From: Carya illinoinensis
Taxonomy: Eukaryota > Streptophyta > Magnoliopsida > Fagales > Juglandaceae
Length of the DNA: 64,000 nucleotides
Reading direction: 5' to 3'
Assembly (NCBI RefSeq): GCF_018687715.1
Contig: NC_056760.1
Span: 36,408,001-36,472,000, forward strand
Part shown: positions 1 through 11,844 of the stretch, one piece after another
How the letters are laid out: each line of letters begins with the position of its first letter
Position numbering within the stretch: the first letter of the stretch is position 1
The notes under the pieces: model-generated
What the model saw: only the letters and a program-made list of their open reading frames with translations
What the model was told of the DNA's origin: nothing
The model's database searches: none
Made by a program: the position numbers and the translations under genes

Positions 1-1
1 A

Positions 2-157
2 CTAAAGATCTGTCAAGAACAGAGGATTAACAGGGTGGAGGTTGAAACTGACTCACTGCTAGTGGTTAAGTGGATTTGCAGTGCTAAATGCGGAGTGTGG
101 TATCTTGAAGACTATTGGGATGAAGTCTTGAAAATTTTCAAAGAAGGTGATCACTCG
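2..157 (+). pseudogene. RNase H-like (RVT_3 type) domain fragment, cut by window edge
   Basis: Reading frame 2 is open from the first base of the window and encodes a stretch around VEVETDSLLVVKWI followed by GVWYLEDYWDEVLKIF. This is the pattern of the C-terminal half of the plant RNase H-like domain found in LINE-type reverse transcriptases and in free-standing RVT_3 proteins: an acidic residue after a beta strand, then an amphipathic helix. The catalytic first half lies outside the window. The frame runs without a break into sequence that matches the receptor-kinase tail at 57465-57570, so the end of this domain is missing. It is probably a transposon- or pseudogene-derived scrap. The family call rests on pattern memory only. 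Confidence 0.5.
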
Positions 158-249
158 ATTGTGTCACGAGAATTTCTCTCTTGCAACAAGCTAAATGTCA
201 TACCCTTGACTACGGTTTCACTCCCGCAACTAAGGAAACATATAGGCTA
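158..249 (+). pseudogene. 3' tail of an LRR receptor-like kinase gene (duplicated fragment)
   Basis: The last codons of this open frame encode [16 protein letters not shown] and a stop at 247-249. The same residues end the kinase gene at 57186-57571. Homology at the DNA level continues past the stop through the shared 3' flank up to about 1830, matching 57465 to about 59020. Only the tail is present here: no kinase motif precedes it, and an RNase H-like fragment is fused in frame upstream. This is the left copy of the segmental duplication. Confidence 0.65.
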
Positions 250-1830
250 GATCAGGATTTGCTTATTGTTAAGGTGTTTTGTGTGTTGTCAATGCGTTTA
301 CATTTCTCAGTCTTTTTTCAAGAAAAATATTATTTGTAAGCATTCCAAATCACCTCATAAATCTGAAGTACTCACTTTTTAAGGTTGGAAGCAGTTGAAA
401 CAGAATGGGGTTAGTGTGTTTGTATGAGATAAGTGTGCAAATATAAACTAGAAGTGAATTAAGTAAAATCATAAAGAGAATTTCAGTAGATTCATCATTT
501 CTTCTTCATGAACAACAAGCTTTCAGAATATCTTTCATATCATGATCATCCCCAGCTTCTTTGTCCTACTCAAAAAGAAATAAACAAATTTTACATCTAG
601 TTAGAGTAGTATCTAGCATAAGAGCTCAAAACTTTAAAGCCTTGAGTAGAGTCTTTCGATACTCCTCTTCGATCTTAATTGTATTAGATTTAGACAAGGT
701 TACAGAAAGTGTAAAAATATACACGTTAACTTTTCTGTATGTTAGGAAAAAAAGGAAACCATTGATCAATAACAAATATATGACAATGGTCACATTGATG
801 ATTAATGGTGTTTTGGGCATGAGGTCAGAGAAAGGGGATAGGCTATGATGCGGAACTTAATTACTTTGTGAACGTATGAGATGTTAGTTTTGCAAGGACC
901 TACAACTATAATTCCACCTTGCTGCCTGAGAAACAACAAACTTCCACTTGTTAATTTTAAAAATAGGGAAAAAATCATCAGTAAGAAAAAAGTAAATTCT
1001 ACCCTTGCAGCAAACAACTCATATTTGAAAAGCTTAGCCAAAATAGATAAAGATCATTAAACCAATTGTCTTATTGAAGGCAGGCCTTATAATCTATACA
1101 CTTCTATACTTTTTTTTTTTTTTTTAATTTACCCATTAGTGTAGAGTCAACTGTTGCCAGATTCTTTGGTGGCTTCTCCAGGATCTTGTTTAAGCCACCA
1201 AGGGGATTTAGTTGTAATGGATCTAGGTTATGTTGATAATACCATTAAGTCAAGTCAGGATGCAAGTTTTGTTGATAATTGCTAGGAGTTCAAGAAAAGT
1301 ACATAAGTGGATAGATACTTTGATCTCATCTTTAAAAAAAATGGACACGGTAGTTGCAACAAGATATTTTGCATACCAGCCACCTCTAGTCACGGTGTCC
1401 CTTTCAAATGAAAGCTTCCAGTCTTGTCGATAACCTTCCATGTATAATTGTATTATCTTGAGACTTGCCTATAGTGTCACAAAAACAGCTAAACTAAGAA
1501 TTCCTAGATGCAATCACAAAGTGCTAATTTTCACAAATATCTAATGTAAGCCAAAAGTACTAGTAGAGTTACCAACAAGGGATTTTCACATACTTTAGGA
1601 GTGAATGTAGTTGAAACCCCTTAGACAAATTGTAAAGCCTCATACGATGAGTGAGTCGGGTTGGCATAAACTTCTGAAACAAACAACATGTTTTATTAGC
1701 AGGCTGTAAAATTAAGACACATTACAATTTTTTCTATTGGGAAGTATAGACTCCACAACATAAAATTGAAAAGATTTCTTTTTCATTCTTTTACACCCAT
1801 GCTTTGATGAGTAGTAAGGTCTTTCCACAA
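158..1830. repeat. Segmental duplication, left copy of receptor-kinase tail plus peroxiredoxin-like 3' half
   Basis: This block is collinear with about 57465-59020. It holds the kinase 3' tail, its downstream flank, then the last three exons and intervening introns of the peroxiredoxin-like gene on the opposite strand. The copies differ by many substitutions and small indels; for example, the right copy lacks part of the segment around 720-830. This is therefore an old duplication, not an assembly repeat. Confidence 0.75.
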
Positions 1831-4095
1831 TGCAGGTTGCTTTCCAACAACATGCATGACACCGACATTACTACCATTACCAAACCTTCACCATCTCGTC
1901 CTCATTATTACTACATTATTCTTGTTATCATCATCATCAATTGGCAACAGAAACAATGGTTCCATATCAACACAGACCCCTTTATTATAGAGTAATTGAA
2001 ATTTCAAGATATAAAAACAGTAAGAACTTAAATATAAACAAGAAATTTAAAACAGAAAACAAAATGGAAGCAGAAGTGCACATTTAATTGACCCAAAGAC
2101 ACCATCTCATCTTCATGTTTCCATTTTACTCCATTGACAGTAAAACCAAAGTAGAACTTGATGTACCACTGCTGATATAATAGAATTCGCGTAGTATACA
2201 AATTCTTCAGAAACATACCTCCTATGAATTTTGTTTGCTCAGTAAATGCTCTTGGCTGCATAAAATACTGCCACCAATTACTTCAAAAATTTATGTTATT
2301 TCCTTGATAAAAAATTGGGACAAAGGGTGAAAAATGATTTTGGTGAAGCATAATGTTGTTAGTCACATATTTATCCTTAAAAGACATGTGAAGAGTGCCA
2401 TTGGTTTCCTCATGAAACTTATATTTACAGTCACCCTTATTCCAAGGATGGCACATTGACACCCAACAAATACACGAGCACCTTATTATTGTATCCTCAA
2501 TTCATCTATTAAGTCTTACTGAAGCAAGTATTAACAGTTCAGTTAATCATCAGTACATACCTGATCAATGCTACCAGGTCCAATTACAACCAAAGCCACA
2601 CCTGATGCATCTATTATATCTTGTCAACATATCATATATATTAGTACTATGTTGATATAAGCACTTCCTACTTATCATTTTAAACCAACAAAAATTAAGG
2701 GGGAAGATGCCAATAAGTTATTAAGTGTTTTTTTTAGCTACCTGTAAGGATATGAGGGGTTCCCCACCTAGATGTGAACATAGTAGCACCCTACCTGCTG
2801 GGAACTAGACGAAGATAAGCCTCATGCGCTCCTTCAAGTCGAGTTTGAACCACTACTTAGATTCTTGCCCTAATAATAGGAGATTGAATGAATCGTTTAG
2901 TAGTTAATACTAATATTCTAAGGTGAATCCATATTTGGATTTGAGCTCATGATTTAGTACATGTCAAATCACTTAGGCGTAACCCAAGAACTACTAAGCC
3001 ACCAACCTTGGTAGTAGGTCATTAAGTCTTCTATAGGCTATAGGAACTCATCCAAAAGATAAGTTAGATAACTATGTATTGCCCTTCCTTGGAAACATCC
3101 ACTCAATTGATTTGAAGCTGGCAGTGATATAAAATAAAAGTTTTTCCTTTTCACAGATCCAACAATTTCTAATTAGCATCAACGTTTTCATCTATTTTCT
3201 GCTCCTCAACAATCTTTCTTTGTTGTTGATATTAGGGGGTAGCAAATATTTTGTTTCTTTTCGCAGGTAAAAATTATGTTATAGCAAAATGAATGAACGC
3301 AAGGCATCTATAGTCCATCGACACACTTACCTTTTTGGTGGCAAGATAATCAGCTCGTTTGCGGCAAAAGACACTTGCAAAATAAAAGACAAGTACCATA
3401 CGCAAAATGAATGATCGGTGTGCACTCCTTAAGTGAAAATATTACCTCCATTAGCCTTTACTATCAATTTTCTGTTCATTGTGACATAAATCCGCACAAA
3501 ATAATCATAAATATATAATCTTTGACACGAAATGGCAAGCGAATGCCATGACAGCTTTCCTATCTTTCCACAAATCAGAAATCGGGATCGCATTTTCATT
3601 CAAATCCAACACTTTCACCGTGTCAAGCACACTTGCCATATCTTCATTTTCCACTTAAGTTTCGGCAACTATTGACATCCGTACATGTCATAATTCAAAA
3701 TAATTACATTTGATTGTCGAGAAAATGAGGAAATATAAACATCATCATATTTAAGATTTTCAGTGCAAAACGACGGAAATTAATAAAAGGACACGTATTA
3801 TTCTTTACTCTCTTTTTATTTTTTTTTCCTCTTTTCTGTTTATAGAAACTAAAGATATATGATGAGCGCAAGAAATTTAAGCAGACCTACCAGGAGAGCC
3901 CGATATTGTAGAAGTCATGACAAGAGTTTGCCGTGGCGAGAAACTGGTTGTATACCTGAGGTGTTTGGGAATCGTAGAAAGTTTGAGAGTGCGATTGGGT
4001 GATAGGCCAGGAAGCACATGTGTTGAAGTAGGGTTGGTGATCTTATTGGAGTAGAGATTATTGGTCGAAAGTGTGATAGATAGAGAAGTCGCCAT
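506..4095 (-). pseudogene. Decayed chloroplast peroxiredoxin-like (AhpC/TSA, PRXL2/AAED1-like) gene
   Basis: Nine exons can be read on the minus strand: 3891-4095, 3529-3668, 3331-3373, 2561-2619, 2219-2255, an uncertain one near 2140-2200, 1377-1468, 865-925 and 506-565. Exon 1 starts MATSLSITLS and is rich in Ser, Thr and basic residues, as in a chloroplast transit peptide. Later exons give VKVLDLNENAIPISDLWKDR, VFCRKRADYLATKK, DASGVALVVIGPGSIDQ, FTEQTKF, LKIIQLYMEGYRQDWKLSF, QQGGIIVVGP and DKEAGDD, the order of plant thioredoxin-fold AhpC/TSA-like proteins. Family members are expected to be stromal redox enzymes. Breaks: an in-frame TAA at 3655-3657 in exon 2; exon 2 ends with a donor that leaves the exon 3 junction out of frame, removing the first Cys of the redox motif; exon 4 starts one base off. 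Exons 7 to 9 join cleanly. Probably non-functional. Confidence 0.75.
3891..4095 (-). pseudogene. Exon 1 of the peroxiredoxin-like gene (transit peptide)
   Basis: The ATG at 4095 is chosen because it begins a 68-codon Ser/Thr-rich, acid-poor leader. A longer in-frame start at 4227 exists but lacks transit-peptide character. The exon ends at a good donor (CCTG then GTAGGT, with GT at 3890-3889) in phase 1. Without splicing the frame stops at 3877. The leader has no broken codon, so this exon looks better kept than exons 2 to 6. Confidence 0.6.
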
Positions 4096-4099
4096 GGAT

Positions 4100-4478
4100 G
4101 GATGCTCGAAGGATAAGCTGAAACTATGCCCAAGGACTCTGGTTGTTGAACTTTTTGGCCGGAATCGTGACCGTTGGTCGTAATTGTTGGAAACGTAGTT
4201 ACACGTGGCAACACTCTGGTTGGTCAAAATGCTTCAATATTAGAAATTTGCGTGGTTATGCTTTGGCAATTAAAACTGCATGTCGCTCCAGAATTTGAAC
4301 CAAATTCGATTTCCTTTCTCCCCTCCCCCTCCAATGGTGGCCATTACCCTCGTGTCACAGCCCTACTCCATTTCTTTCTTTGAGGAGATGCTTTTATCAC
4401 CGGCCATTGTATTCTATGCCAATCCTGTCCCTCCAGAAGCCTGACCATAATCTCATTTGCCGCAATGATCTCACGAAT
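4100..4478. promoter_or_regulatory. Probable former bidirectional spacer between peroxiredoxin-like and adenylate kinase genes
   Basis: The two decayed first exons are divergent: the peroxiredoxin-like ATG is at 4095 (minus) and the adenylate kinase homology begins by 4479 (plus). The intervening bases carry only chance reading frames. I could not pick out a convincing TATA box on either strand. The promoter role is inferred from geometry alone. Confidence 0.3.
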
Positions 4479-4612
4479 AGAAATGTCCAGTGGCTACTAT
4501 TGGGCTCCCCAGCTTGGGAATGGGAACCTTCGCCAGCCGCCTCTCTAACATTCTCGGCATACCCCGCATTGCTAACGGCGATCTCGTCTCCTCCGGCCCC
4601 CTCTCTCAACTG
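4479..4612 (+). pseudogene. Adenylate kinase exon 1 fragment (organellar type), frameshifted
   Basis: The frame beginning RNVQWLLLGSP at 4479 matches the start of the core of plant plastid/mitochondrial adenylate kinases, just before the nucleotide-binding P-loop. From 4511 the homology continues in a different frame as SLGMGTFASRLSNILGIPRI and then ANGDLVSSGPLSQ. A one-base indel therefore lies at about 4508-4511. The P-loop Gly-rich motif is corrupted and its invariant Lys is replaced by Met. A short segment between GDLV and SSGPLS that the family normally has is absent. No further exons were found downstream. Adenylate kinases balance AMP, ADP and ATP; this copy cannot bind nucleotide and is a pseudogene. 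Confidence 0.65.
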
Positions 4613-4619
4613 GTTTTTC

Positions 4620-6640
4620 TGTCTAATCCCTGATTTGTTCGTTGGAGCTCATATTACTTTGGATTCTTATTATTTTTCACACAGGCTAACTTTCGAAGTG
4701 CGCTAATTTTATCCCTTTTTTTTTTATGATTTTTTTTTTCCTGTTCTGAAATCTCTGATTCTTGCTTACTATTTAGCGAAATGGTTTTTATTTTTTCTGT
4801 TCTGAAATCTCTGCTGATTCTTGCTGACTATTTTCTAAAAAAAACAAAAGAAAAAAAAATCTCTGTCCGCCAATGTTTCAATATTATCAGTTCATAATTA
4901 AGTTACGTCTATCATGTACAATCCTGCTAATGTATCATTTGTTGATATATTTGGGAGTTCTTGCCAATTAATATCCATGACTCTGCTAGAATATTCCTGA
5001 AGTAGATCGAGTTTTAACTCAAAATTATGGAGTCCCCCATCATATATGTGTCTATTCGATATTTGTGATGATTTAATTGTTTGATTTGTCACAAGTAGCT
5101 AAGAATCACTCTATTTGAACTATGAGCTGTCGGGCTTGCCATGAATTAGTGTTGTTTGTGTTTTACTGTTATTGTGTTAAAGACTCTGTTTGTTTGGTTC
5201 TAAAGTTATTTTTGTAGAACTGTGTTTCTCGTTTTCTGGTGTTTGATTGGGTTTTGAGATGGCTGGTCATCTGAAATTGATATGGTGCGCAAAAATTCAA
5301 GCTTTTTTTAAAGCTGGTTTCAAACTCAAAAAATGTTGAAAACCAACTCAAAAATCTTAAAACCAACTTATGCCATCGCCTGCCGTCTATCCACCACCAA
5401 AATCTCCCAATATTAGCCATTGAATTAGGGACAAAGGCACTGGGAACATATATAGATACACACTATACCCCTAATGTCCCGATGCCCCTTTTTTAATCTC
5501 TTCACTATAATGTGTAACTATGTTGGGTATTGCTCATTACCCAAAAAAAAAAAAAAAAAAAAACGTCCATAGCAAAACTTTGACCATAATTAGCTACCCA
5601 AATTTTCTGTAAAGGGCGAAGTTTTCTTTTTCCATCCCATTGCAGATAGATGAAACTTTCAATGGTATATGAAGTAAGTGTTTTGGATTTCTTCCTTTCT
5701 CTTTTATGGTGACTCTGAACTGGTTTATATATATATATATATATATAAACTTCTCGGATAGTATCAAAATCAATTGAAACTTCTTTGAATTTTCCCAGAA
5801 AACTGAAAAAGGTTATTATTTAAAGATTTGAGACTATCACAAAAATCACGTTACATTTCCAAATGGTTTATAGTTTTTTAACTATGAAAATTATTATCTC
5901 AGGTACATCTTTTCATATGAAAAGTGTTATTATAGAAGTATAATGTGATGCATTAATACCAACTCTATGATTAAAAACAACATTTTTTATAAAACATTTA
6001 TGCTAACCGAACAACAAAAAGAAAAAAACAACTATTTTCAAGTGAGCCAAATTCCAAAAAAACAGTTGTTTTCTTGCAAAGAATTTTGCTGGAAACACTA
6101 TCCGTAACATAAATGTTATACTTCAAAACAAATGGAGCCTGGCTGTTTTTATGCCTTACTTACACCTTATTTTGGAGGGGGAATGAGATTTAAAAAGAGA
6201 AAAGTAAAATATGTAATATCTCATTCATCCCCTTGATTGGGAGTTTAACAAGCTAGGAGGGATGATTCCCTCATTTGAAAGTTTGTGAACGTAATGGGTA
6301 GGTGAGAATATACATTCCTTTTGTTTTCCCCTCAAAGACTCCATTGTTCATTCGCACAAACTTGGAAGGAATCTAAGAAATAGAAGTCATAAAATCTTGA
6401 CCAAGATTATTATGATACCCCTTTTATTTTGTGAGAAGCCTGTACCACCCCTCTTCATGCCATGAAACACACATCTAGACACCTCTTCACCTTATTGCTA
6501 TTTAGCCCTTTGTTATAAACATTGTAATTTATGTTTCATCAAATGAGAAATTGTGAAATTTCATTTCATGGAACGTTTGCTATATTTATTGGGTGTCCTT
6601 TTTCACTACTCTGTGTGTGTGTGTGCGCGCGTGCGCATGT
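4620..6640. other. Gene-free AT-rich stretch with simple repeats
   Basis: No coding exon could be supported. Contents: long T and A tracts around 4718-4740 and 4840-4860, an uninterrupted A run of about 22 at 5543-5564, an (AT)n microsatellite at 5728-5748, and a near-direct repeat of a CTGTTCTGAAATCTCTG phrase at 4740-4815. An 83-codon minus-strand frame (5169-5420) has no recognisable motif and is treated as chance. Confidence 0.5.
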
Positions 6641-6643
6641 GTA
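6612..6643. repeat. (TG)n/(CG)n microsatellite
   Basis: Alternating TG repeats pass into a short CGCGCG stretch and back to TG. Alternating purine-pyrimidine DNA of this type can adopt Z-form. It lies in gene-free sequence. Confidence 0.8.
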
Positions 6644-6659
6644 TTATGATAATGTAGTG

Positions 6660-7010
6660 TAGAAGTTAATTGCTAAAATTCCCAAGGACATAAAAAAGAA
6701 TAAGATGAAAAATAAATAGAAGACTTTGAAAAGAATTGGTGAATGCCGTGACATGGTTAAGGAAAATTTTAGTGGATTTGGTTGGAAGGATTCTTTAACA
6801 TGTGACAAGTTGAAACTGGAGTTTTGGAGCCGTGATAAATTGCTATATTTTCGTGAGTTTATTTTTATTAGAAAGATTTATATTTGTTTACATAGTGCTA
6901 AGAATGCTTTTTTAGTGTCTAAATTTGTAGTCAAGAAATGGTTGAAAATACATATTTTGACACATTACTATGGTACAACTTTGAGCCAAATTCATAGCAA
7001 CAGTTGATCT
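6660..7010 (+). repeat. Unrecognised duplicated segment with a 93-codon frame (pair with 22150-22390)
   Basis: An open frame at 6726-7007 includes RIGECRDMVKENFSGFGW and KLEFWSRDKLLYFREF, which reads like real protein rather than chance. The same DNA recurs at about 22150-22390 with substitutions and a deletion that breaks the frame. A second shared piece, 7430-7560 versus 22420-22520, lies downstream in the same order. I do not recognise the family. It may be a captured exon or part of an old transposon. Confidence 0.35.
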
Positions 7011-7599
7011 TGCTGAGATTGAAAAGGAAAAACGCGTAAGGTATGTTACCTTGATTACTACTAATGACATCAATATGATGATTTTATAAAATGAAGTTTT
7101 TTGTAAAGCTTTAAAATGGATGAAATTGATCAAATTATGTCACTTGAATTTAAGGCTTTTCAAATGATCAAGTGAAGAATGAGAAAACCTTTTCATAAAA
7201 GCAAAAAAATACTAGATTATGGTCAAAAGAACACAATACAATTGCTCATTATTTGATAATATGGCTATGACAATTGATAAGGCAACTAATGTTACTAGTG
7301 TTATTGAAAAGTCTTAATAAAAAATATCTAGAGTAGAAACCGGCTTTGCAGGTATTGGACAGTAGACAACTTGTGTTATTGACTTCATATTTTTTTGTGG
7401 ACAATCCTATTTATAATGAGATTTTATTTGGTTTTAAAGTTGAATTCACAAATGGCTCTTTTTGTAGTCACTAGTGACAGAAGTTGGATGCCATTCCAAT
7501 TGCTGTAGAGTTGTAACGATTTCCGTTGAAGTCTTTTTGATAAAGACTTTGCAATAACACTCTTAATATCGGTTGGCTCATTACTTATCAAAAACATAT

Positions 7600-8310
7600 C
7601 AGTTGGCTTATTTGTTTTCATCATATCATAAATGAATGGTTAATTGTATTATATTTTTCATCATATTCTGGTATTTTTGTCGCTTTTAGAAGACTGTTTC
7701 TGGTGAAGGTGCTTGGAAAGGATAAGCATCAATCTCAAATAACATCGTTTGTTTGCTTTCATCAACTTCAAGTTGTCAAAATAAATTTTAATCTGGAAGA
7801 CCAACATATATATCGATGTTATCAATAGTGTTTGATATTGTATACCTTACATGTTTCTCCTTTGCAGCCTTAGCGTGATCACCTGCTGCTCTATCTTTGG
7901 CCCAAATTTGGGATGTCTAAAACAATGTTATCGAGTCTTGATGTTTATTCTTTGAGGAAAGTCATTGTTTAGTGAGCATTTATTCTTGTGGAGAAAGAGT
8001 CTCAACGTTATCAGTTCATGTCACTACTTGTCTTGAAAAGTTTAAGTTAAATGTAATTGTGCAGCTGCACATAACTGTGTGTATAGGGTTTTATACAATC
8101 TGTTTCAAATATAAAAGTGCGGCCAAGAATATGGATGATTCAAATTAACACACTTTATATTAATGCACACATTGAAGTTTGAAGTAATTTTCTTTTGCGT
8201 CAAGCATCTATCATAGCAACGTTATGTTTCTTTTGTAAAATGTCTCCTGTTTTGTCTGGATTCTGTTTTCCTGTCCAATTTTTTTTTTTTTAATTAGATT
8301 GTTGTGTCCC
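7600..8310. other. Gene-free stretch
   Basis: AT-rich sequence with no frame, terminal repeat or motif I could support. Confidence 0.4.
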
Positions 8311-9530
8311 TTTTATTAAATATAATGATTTCTGATTTTGGGGTATTTTTTCTCGAGTTCTTAAAGTGGATTATTTTCTATGCATGCCATTCTAGTTTTT
8401 CAAATTATGGGATTTAGTTATTATTGTAGAAAATGAGATTATTATTGCCGTCCTCCACTTTGCAAAAGTAGAGATGGTTAGTTTCTTGGATTTGGGTGGG
8501 ACATTTTGATTATAGTGAATGCCAATAATTGTTTTGAATTAAAGGTTTTGGACAGGAAAGAAAAAACATCTTTTTGAATGGTTTTTGCAGTTGAATTTTA
8601 TACAATGCCATGGACTAAGCTCACTAGTAGGATATCAGACCATGTTCTTAAGCATTTTTATCATGTCATTACAATCTCTTCATCCATCTTGTTAATTAAC
8701 CCATTGGTTCTCAATTCAACCAATTTCTATATTTACTGTTTAGACATGTTATTTCCACAATTTTTTTCACAACTGGGAAAACATGCCTTGCACGTTACAC
8801 TACTGCTAGTATGTATGTATATATATATATGTATGGTAACCTTGTATGTGATGCTGGATATATATGTATAGTAACTTGTATGTGATGCTACGCTGCCTCT
8901 CTCTTGCTTTTCACTATATAGTGACCTTGTATGTGATGCTACACTGAAGGCAAAAAGGTAATGCTAGATATGGACTTTCATTTTTTCCCTTTGGCTTTAT
9001 AGAGATTATGTCTATTAATTTTTTTTCTGCATCAACTGCTGCCTCATTTCTCCGACGAGCAGACAAATTTCCATAACAAAGGTACTATCAGTTGTTTTTT
9101 TATTCTATATGTTGTTTCACTTATTCAATCTAAATCCTTAATTATAACTCTTTGCAGATGCCTTCACACTGCCTTCACAATGCCTTCACCTGATTTTAAC
9201 AATGAGGTTTTACAAACAGGTCTAGACATCAGAAGTTGCTTTATGAAGTTTTTTAGCATATTAAATGTACAAGGGAGGGTTTGGCATCTGATTCACTTCA
9301 AGAATGACTGGATTTATTTGGGGATACAACAAACTTGAGGAGAAAAAGGTTAGAAAAGCAATATTTTGGGTTTTAATCTTTCCCGTCAATTTTTATTTTT
9401 CCATTATTTCTTGCTGTGTCTCCCTCATTGATTGGTTCTTCTACTCTTCCATCCTGTTCTAGGAAAGCAAGCTACTGAACCTATGACCTGAAAAAAATTA
9501 ATCAGCAAATATTTTATATTTCTTGGAACA
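8310..9530 (+). pseudogene. GRAM-domain gene remnant, copy A (GRAM exon deleted)
   Basis: This segment is collinear with 32790-33397 plus 39085-39530 (copy C) and with 60214-60780 (copy B). It retains the intron-like GATGCTA(C/G)A(C/T)TG phrases, the exon-like CTGCATCA...GCTGCCTCATTTCTCC piece (9030-9075) and the block beginning ATGCCTTCACCTGATTTTAA (9180-9345). Near 9016 the sequence jumps from the flank before the GRAM exon to the flank after it, so the exon present at 33154-33255 is missing. No continuous coding potential remains. Confidence 0.5.
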
Positions 9531-9939
9531 TGCTTATTATCTTTTTTGGGTTTTAATTATAGAATATTTGACTAATATTATTTTTCTGTTGCATGTAGAT
9601 CTACATTTCGGGTGGCAGAGAATCTCTGCTCAATGTAAGCCAAACTCTTAACTCACCCATGGCTCTTGCTTTTACATGTTAATTTTGTAGCAACCCTTCC
9701 CCATAGGGTTAGAAATGTTACTTCCATTACTTCACCTCAGGTGTTGAGAAATGCCATAATTCTTATTAAACTAGTTTTCTTAATGTATCATATGTTACAA
9801 AACCAAAATAATTAATACAATGTCCTTATATAGTCATAACAGCAGGAAGCATATCCTAAATACTGTGTAGGATTCTTATTAAGGTATGCTTCAGTCAAGG
9901 TCTCTAAAACTAGTTTTTGCTCTATAACTTGTTCTAGCC

Positions 9940-10300
9940 TGCTGACCCATCCTCATCACCAGCAATACATGGGATGTCTAAAACACCCTATGTATGGACT
10001 GGTCATTATTTTACTATTGTGTCTATTTCGTAATCATATAACTTGTTTTCTCACCTCTTTGGTTTCACTTTCAGCTCGAACTTATAGGTATCGCAAGGTA
10101 TGCATTATTTGGATCTTCTCTTCTTTTGTTGTGTTTGGAAGATTGGGAGCTTGTGTTTATTGCCTTGACTTTACACTAATGAGCTAAAAAAGAATGCAAA
10201 GTAAACTAGTAATGAACATCGATTTGGATTTCTATTATAACTTGACTTTTCCATTGGTTTGGAAATCCACTTTGAACATATGGTATGTTTTCTTTATATA
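9940..10300 (+). repeat. Repeated segment shared with 60800-60975 and, inverted, with 23040-23345
   Basis: A block around a possible exon/donor (TATCGCAAG then GTATGC at 10092-10102) recurs downstream of the GRAM remnant in copy B. It also appears on the opposite strand at 23040-23345, including the phrase for a 5'-GGGAGCTT-3' core and the flanking intron-like DNA. The conserved order suggests it was once part of the same gene. Confidence 0.5.
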
Positions 10301-11640
10301 GGAGAGATATAAATGCACCTTTGGATTCATTTGATTTTGACAAATTGAATAGTGTTCTCCCTCTCTTTCAATTTGGTGGGTTGCGGAAAACTTATGGCAT
10401 GACTATTGTGCCGGTTCTCTCCTTTTGTGAAAACTGAGGTGATGCTCCATGCCATTTTACAAATTTAAAGGCACTGTAAATAGCTTTAAAATTATGTCAA
10501 ACAATGGAATTGAATTGGAGACCTTTGTTTCATGGTGGTTGCAAGTTCATTTGGACTTGTGATTAGTTTTAAGTTGGTACTTTCATGCTCCATTTGTAAT
10601 AGCTAGAGAACAAAAACCATAAAAGAAAACTCGCATGAATTATAGATTATATGATCATAATTGAGTAACATAACTACATAAGGACTTCGCCTAAAGTTTA
10701 CAAAGTCGATTGAAGTGCACAAGCTATTTTCATTACACAGGTTGATTTAACTACGTACAATTTACATACATGGTTTTCATCAAATCATGTGCAGAAGCTG
10801 TTTCCATTCAAAAACTATATAATCCATACAACATGATTTTTAAATGGAATTTATCCGAACCAAGCAAATACTATTACAAATGTGATAATCCAGTACAAAT
10901 ACAATAATTTTCACTTTTCTTTTTGAAGATTTATCGTTATTTCTTTCACTTTATCTTCCCTTTTTCAAACTTTATACTCGTATTGCAATATATCATCCCA
11001 TATCTTCCAAGCCTTATTCTCTCTTACACGAGCGTTCTTCTCTAGCAAATAAAATATATCCACCCATACAAAGAATTCACACATCACATCTCCTTGTATA
11101 TAGTACGAACTTCCAATTAACATGAAGTAGATACAATATACGTAAAAGAAAATGATACTCATACAACCTTTTTCATAATCATGTTTTAAATGAACATAAT
11201 TTTTATAAAATAATTTATTAAAGTAACATCATTTTATAAAAATATCCACAATTTAAAATATGGATGTACGAAGAGTTGTAAAATAGTTGTATGTGTATTA
11301 TTAGTCAAATTTGCCACCATAAATTTGTCAAAAGTAATTCGTCTCAAAAACCCGTTGAGACAAAAGAGAACACCATCAGAAAAGTTTACTTGTGCGCTTA
11401 ATTTCTTTTATCTCTTTGTAATCTTAATGAAAATATCCTGTTAAGACAAATGTATTTTCATGAAAGCACTATTTAATTATGAAGGTGAAATCCCACTTGT
11501 TCTAGAACAAGTTCAACAGAAGTTTCAAACATAAAAGCTTCTTTACAATTATCTTTAAGGCTTGCAAACTCAACTAAAATATTTCAAATATATATATTAA
11601 TTTCTGAATTGCATATCTCAATTTCTAAATTATCTACGAA
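10300..11640. other. Gene-free AT-rich stretch
   Basis: No exon supported. A short piece at 11390-11470 is shared with 60985-61080, which keeps the order of the segmental duplication. A phrase at 11210-11270 recurs near 41685-41745 in the region upstream of the kinase gene. Confidence 0.4.
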
Positions 11641-11641
11641 C

Positions 11642-11844
11642 TTTGTTTGTTTTTACAGATAAGATGAGATAAGTTGAGAAAAAAATTAAAAGTTGAATAA
11701 AATCTTGTTAGAAGATATTTTTTTAATATTATTTTTATTTTAGAATTTGAAAAACTTGAATTGTTTATTTTATTTTGTTTGAAAATTTGAGAAAATTATA
11801 ATGATTAAATGAGATGAGATGAAAATGATTTTGAAAACAAAAGA
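11642..11844 (+). mobile_element. MITE-like AT-rich element
   Basis: The element opens with TTTGTTTG and a GATAAGATGAGATAAG phrase and closes with AAATGAGATGAGATGAAAATG and AAAACAAAAG. The ends form an imperfect inverted repeat (TTTGTTT against AAACAAA). The interior is low-complexity AT. This composition matches short non-autonomous elements I associate with Fagales genomes; the family assignment is from memory. Related copies on the other strand are at about 12640-12796 and 61460-61852. Confidence 0.4.

Noticed and set aside
4380..4706. 108-codon plus-strand frame over the adenylate kinase fragment
   Set aside because: The frame crosses the point where homology changes frame, so its second half is out of register with the family.
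5728..5748. (AT)n run and other short repeats considered as CRISPR or regulatory arrays
   Set aside because: Simple microsatellites in a plant genome; no spacer structure.
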